From Candidatus Aegiribacteria sp. (GTDB lineage Bacteria > Fermentibacterota > Fermentibacteria > Fermentibacterales > JCC-6), in contig DAOWNO010000089.1 of NCBI GenBank assembly GCA_030642525.1, forward strand, positions 1 to 7,596: a stretch of 7,596 nucleotides of DNA, in the 5' to 3' direction. Under the pieces are notes generated by a model, which worked only from the letters and a program-made list of their open reading frames with translations, was not told where the DNA came from and made no database searches. Both the position numbers and the translations under genes were made by a program. Positions 5,892-7,596 of this stretch are shown here, one piece after another. The stretch's first letter is position 1. Every line of letters starts with the position of its first letter.

Positions 5892-6404
5892 CTATTCCCG
5901 AACAAACTGAGCGTTATTCTTATCCCTCTCGGATATTAAAGGATTTTCAAGACCCCATTCGATGGCAAATCCAGGATCATTCCACGCAATACCATACTCG
6001 TCAGTGTTGTCGAAATATCTGTTAACAACATATATCAAGGTCATATCTGTATGTGCGGCATATCCATGCGCTACTCCCGGCGGGATAAGCAGTCCGGTTG
6101 GTCTGCTTCCATCAAGTTCTATTGATAATGAAACTCCATTTGTAGGGGATTCCTTCCTGATGTCGGCCAGACCGGCGGTTATCCTGCCCTGAACCGGAAT
6201 CCAGAAATCGGTCTGATTTCGATGATAATGCAGTCCCCTCAGAACACCTGATTCAGAACGTGAATAGTTCATCTGAGTCTGCCGGTCGAAGATATCCGGA
6301 ATCCATTCCTTCCTGAAAACTTCACAGAACCTTCCACGCTCATCCTGCAGACTGTTCAATTCAAAGAGATATACACCTTTTATTCTGCATTCTTCTTTCT
6401 TCAA
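5892..6404 (-). CDS. rfbC: dTDP-4-dehydrorhamnose 3,5-epimerase family protein (RmlC/RfbC-like)
   Basis: A cupin-fold epimerase acting on dTDP-4-keto-6-deoxyhexoses in O-antigen or capsule sugar synthesis. The 170 residues show the family pattern: DERGRFCEVF at 21-30, GVLRGLHYH with catalytic His59, DIRKESPT at 81-88, IPPGVAHGY at 107-115, tyrosine Tyr130 in NRYFDN, EYGIAWNDP at 136-144, and Asp161, the usual partner of the active-site His. The conserved lysine of the KLVR motif aligns with Asp66 (TDFWIPVQG). The exact reaction, 3,5- versus single epimerisation or another dTDP-sugar isomerisation, is therefore uncertain. The start is TTG at 6404 with GGAAGG eight bases upstream. It stands alone, with no rmlA, rmlB or rmlD beside it, and is divergent from nth. 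Confidence 0.85.
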   Translation of the reverse strand: MKKEECRIKGVYLFELNSLQDERGRFCEVFRKEWIPDIFDRQTQMNYSRSESGVLRGLHYHRNQTDFWIPVQGRITAGLADIRKESPTNGVSLSIELDGSRPTGLLIPPGVAHGYAAHTDMTLIYVVNRYFDNTDEYGIAWNDPGFAIEWGLENPLISERDKNNAQFVRE

Positions 6405-6485
6405 GATATTTTCCTTCCACTTGCATTCATGTTACGGGAAACACTAGATTGCATCCTTGAGTGAAGACTGTCAAGAAGGGATATT

Positions 6486-7124
6486 TTGAGAAGAACTGAA
6501 CGAGTCGCTATCCTGCTTGAAATGCTTCCTGTGATGTACCCGAATGCAAGGTGCCTTCTGGATTACGATGGTAAGCCTGAGAAACTTCTGATCGCTACGA
6601 TTCTCTCGGCAAGGACCACTGATGCTGCTGTTAATAGAGTCACACCATATCTGTGGAAAAAAGTCAGAAATATCGAAGGGCTTTCCCAATCACGTAAAGA
6701 ACTAATTGAAGAAATAGTCCATCCTCTCGGTTTCTTCCGATCCAAGGCAAGATCTATTCAGGAAGCTGCTGCCTGGCTTACAGCGCATAAAGAAACACTG
6801 CCCGGGACAATTGATGAACTCGTTACTATTCCCGGCGTCGGGCGAAAAACCGCGAACGTCATAATCGGAGAAGTGTTTCAAAAGCCGGCGATTGTTGTCG
6901 ATACTCATCTTAGCAGACTCTCACTGAGACTTGATCTTACAAGAAATACACAACCCCAGAAGATTGAGGCTGATTTAAAGATACTCCTTCCGAAAGCCCG
7001 CTGGACATCCTTCAGCCATCAGCTCGGGTTCCATGGGAGACAAGTATGTCTCTCCAGGAACCCTAAGTGTTCAAACTGTGAATTCAATGAATTCTGTCCG
7101 AAGAAGGATGTGACACTATCTTAA
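6486..7124 (+). CDS. nth: Endonuclease III, DNA glycosylase/AP lyase
   Basis: A base-excision repair enzyme that removes oxidised pyrimidines and cuts at the abasic site. The 212 residues equal the usual length. It has the helix-hairpin-helix TIPGVGRKTANV (about 114-125) with catalytic Lys121. The catalytic aspartate is Asp139 in VVDTHLSRL. A [4Fe-4S] cluster loop has Cys188, Cys195, Cys198 and Cys204 in the canonical C-x6-C-x2-C-x5-C spacing. The usual LSAQxTD helix reads LSARTTD, a Gln-to-Arg change at residue 43. The start is TTG at 6486 with AAGGG five bases upstream; the next ATG would remove conserved N-terminal sequence. Its stop region is overlapped by the end of a minus-strand pseudogene. 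No strong promoter is obvious in the 81 bp shared with rfbC. Confidence 0.95.
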   Translation: MRRTERVAILLEMLPVMYPNARCLLDYDGKPEKLLIATILSARTTDAAVNRVTPYLWKKVRNIEGLSQSRKELIEEIVHPLGFFRSKARSIQEAAAWLTAHKETLPGTIDELVTIPGVGRKTANVIIGEVFQKPAIVVDTHLSRLSLRLDLTRNTQPQKIEADLKILLPKARWTSFSHQLGFHGRQVCLSRNPKCSNCEFNEFCPKKDVTLS

Positions 7125-7389
7125 GAGGTTTTCGCTGGAAAGATCACCCACCTGTACTGAGTATCCCCCCGCTGCATTTACTTCCTGATCGCCATCATTA
7201 TCAATGTCGTCCAGTATAAATCCGTATAGTCCTGCACATTACTGTCTTATTCAACCGCGTAATGGAACCATCACCATTGTCAGTATAGAGATAAATAGGT
7301 TCTACAATATTGCCATGAACACTGATATAACTCCCAGTTTCTGCAGAACTGTCTTTCGAGTTTAGCAATTCAGTTGAAAAATTTACTCT
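7116..7389 (-). pseudogene. Decayed VCBS-repeat/sorting-tail gene remnant
   Basis: Between nth and the next gene the minus strand keeps readable pieces of a secreted VCBS protein in two frames. One frame (7204-7389) is open directly after the stop of the upstream gene and encodes a VCBS-like YTDNGDGSITRL. The other frame (7119-7238) takes up the thread with GLYGFILDDIDNDGDQEV and then YSVQVGDLSS, ending in a TAG that overlaps nth. A frameshift near 7230-7260 joins them. Bases 7134-7166 closely resemble 7459-7491, the same part of the neighbouring sorting tail. No start codon with an SD is seen, and the sorting tail is cut short. It was probably once the C-terminal part of a paralogue. Confidence 0.7.
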
Positions 7390-7596
7390 TCACTTCAGAA
7401 TTATCATCTTCCGGACCTCGGAGAATCCGTCTCCAGTCAGCCTGTACATGTAGCACCCGCTGGAAAGATCATCCACCTGCACAGAGTATTCACCCTGCTG
7501 GTACAATCCACTGGTTACCGTTTTTACAAGTCGGCCGCTTACATCAAATACTTGCAGACTGATCTCGCATGGAGAAGAAAGAGAGAAAGAAATGAC
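7390..7596 (-). CDS. Secreted protein, C-terminal T9SS-type sorting tail (5' end beyond window)
   Basis: Only the last 68 residues are in the window; the gene enters from the right edge. The fragment reads like the end of a type A sorting domain: SFSLSSPCEISLQVFDVSGR, then LYQQGEYSVQVDDLSSGCYM, then YRLTGDGFSEVRKMIILK and a TGA stop. It is of the same class as residues 690-759 of the large VCBS protein at 1575-3854 (both have VFDxSGRLV and a YxxR strand near the end). Its main domain and function cannot be known from here. It lies just upstream of the related pseudogene. Confidence 0.8.
   Translation of the reverse strand, partial: VISFSLSSPCEISLQVFDVSGRLVKTVTSGLYQQGEYSVQVDDLSSGCYMYRLTGDGFSEVRKMIILK

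Noticed and set aside
6469..6474. Perfect TTGACA on the minus strand upstream of the rfbC-like gene
   Set aside because: No acceptable -10 hexamer is found at 16-18 bp, so it is not called as a promoter.

Overview
The window is a bacterial chromosome segment of moderate GC. It carries housekeeping genes plus secreted FG-GAP/VCBS-repeat proteins that end in a type IX secretion-like sorting tail. That combination suggests a member of the FCB group or a related candidate phylum (Fermentibacteria/Aegiribacteria-, Latescibacteria- or WOR-3-like). This taxonomic guess rests on protein style alone. Several starts are TTG or GTG.

Layout from the left, minus strand unless noted: murI (glutamate racemase); a membrane-anchored GerMN-like protein overlapping it by 4 bp; a broken copy of an amidase 3' end; a 759-residue secreted VCBS-repeat protein with its own consensus promoter; an intact N-acetylmuramoyl-L-alanine amidase; and smpB, which overlaps the amidase gene by 8 bp. 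A divergent promoter pair then leads rightward into tRNA-Leu(CAG) (+) with a hairpin terminator. Next come an orphan rfbC/rmlC-like epimerase (-), nth endonuclease III (+), a decayed VCBS/sorting-tail pseudogene (-), and the C-terminal end of a second sorting-tail protein (-) that runs off the window.

The most notable feature is the architecture around the large VCBS gene. The old operon can be read as smpB - amidase - GerMN-like - murI, an envelope/peptidoglycan set. The VCBS gene sits exactly between the amidase and GerMN-like genes. It is flanked by mosaic direct repeats made from the 3' end of the amidase gene and the 5' end of the GerMN-like gene. The core is 121 bp and identical in both copies (1417-1537 and 4041-4161), with a 23-bp satellite block on the outer side of each. 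Each copy has lost one internal stretch (165 bp in the left copy, 111 bp in the right) at a 3-4 bp microhomology. This is the scar of a recent segmental insertion or template-switching event that dropped a secreted-protein gene into a cell-wall operon and left the GerMN-like and murI genes downstream of it.

No CRISPR array, transposase or rRNA gene is visible. No wholly new defence or metabolic system was found.
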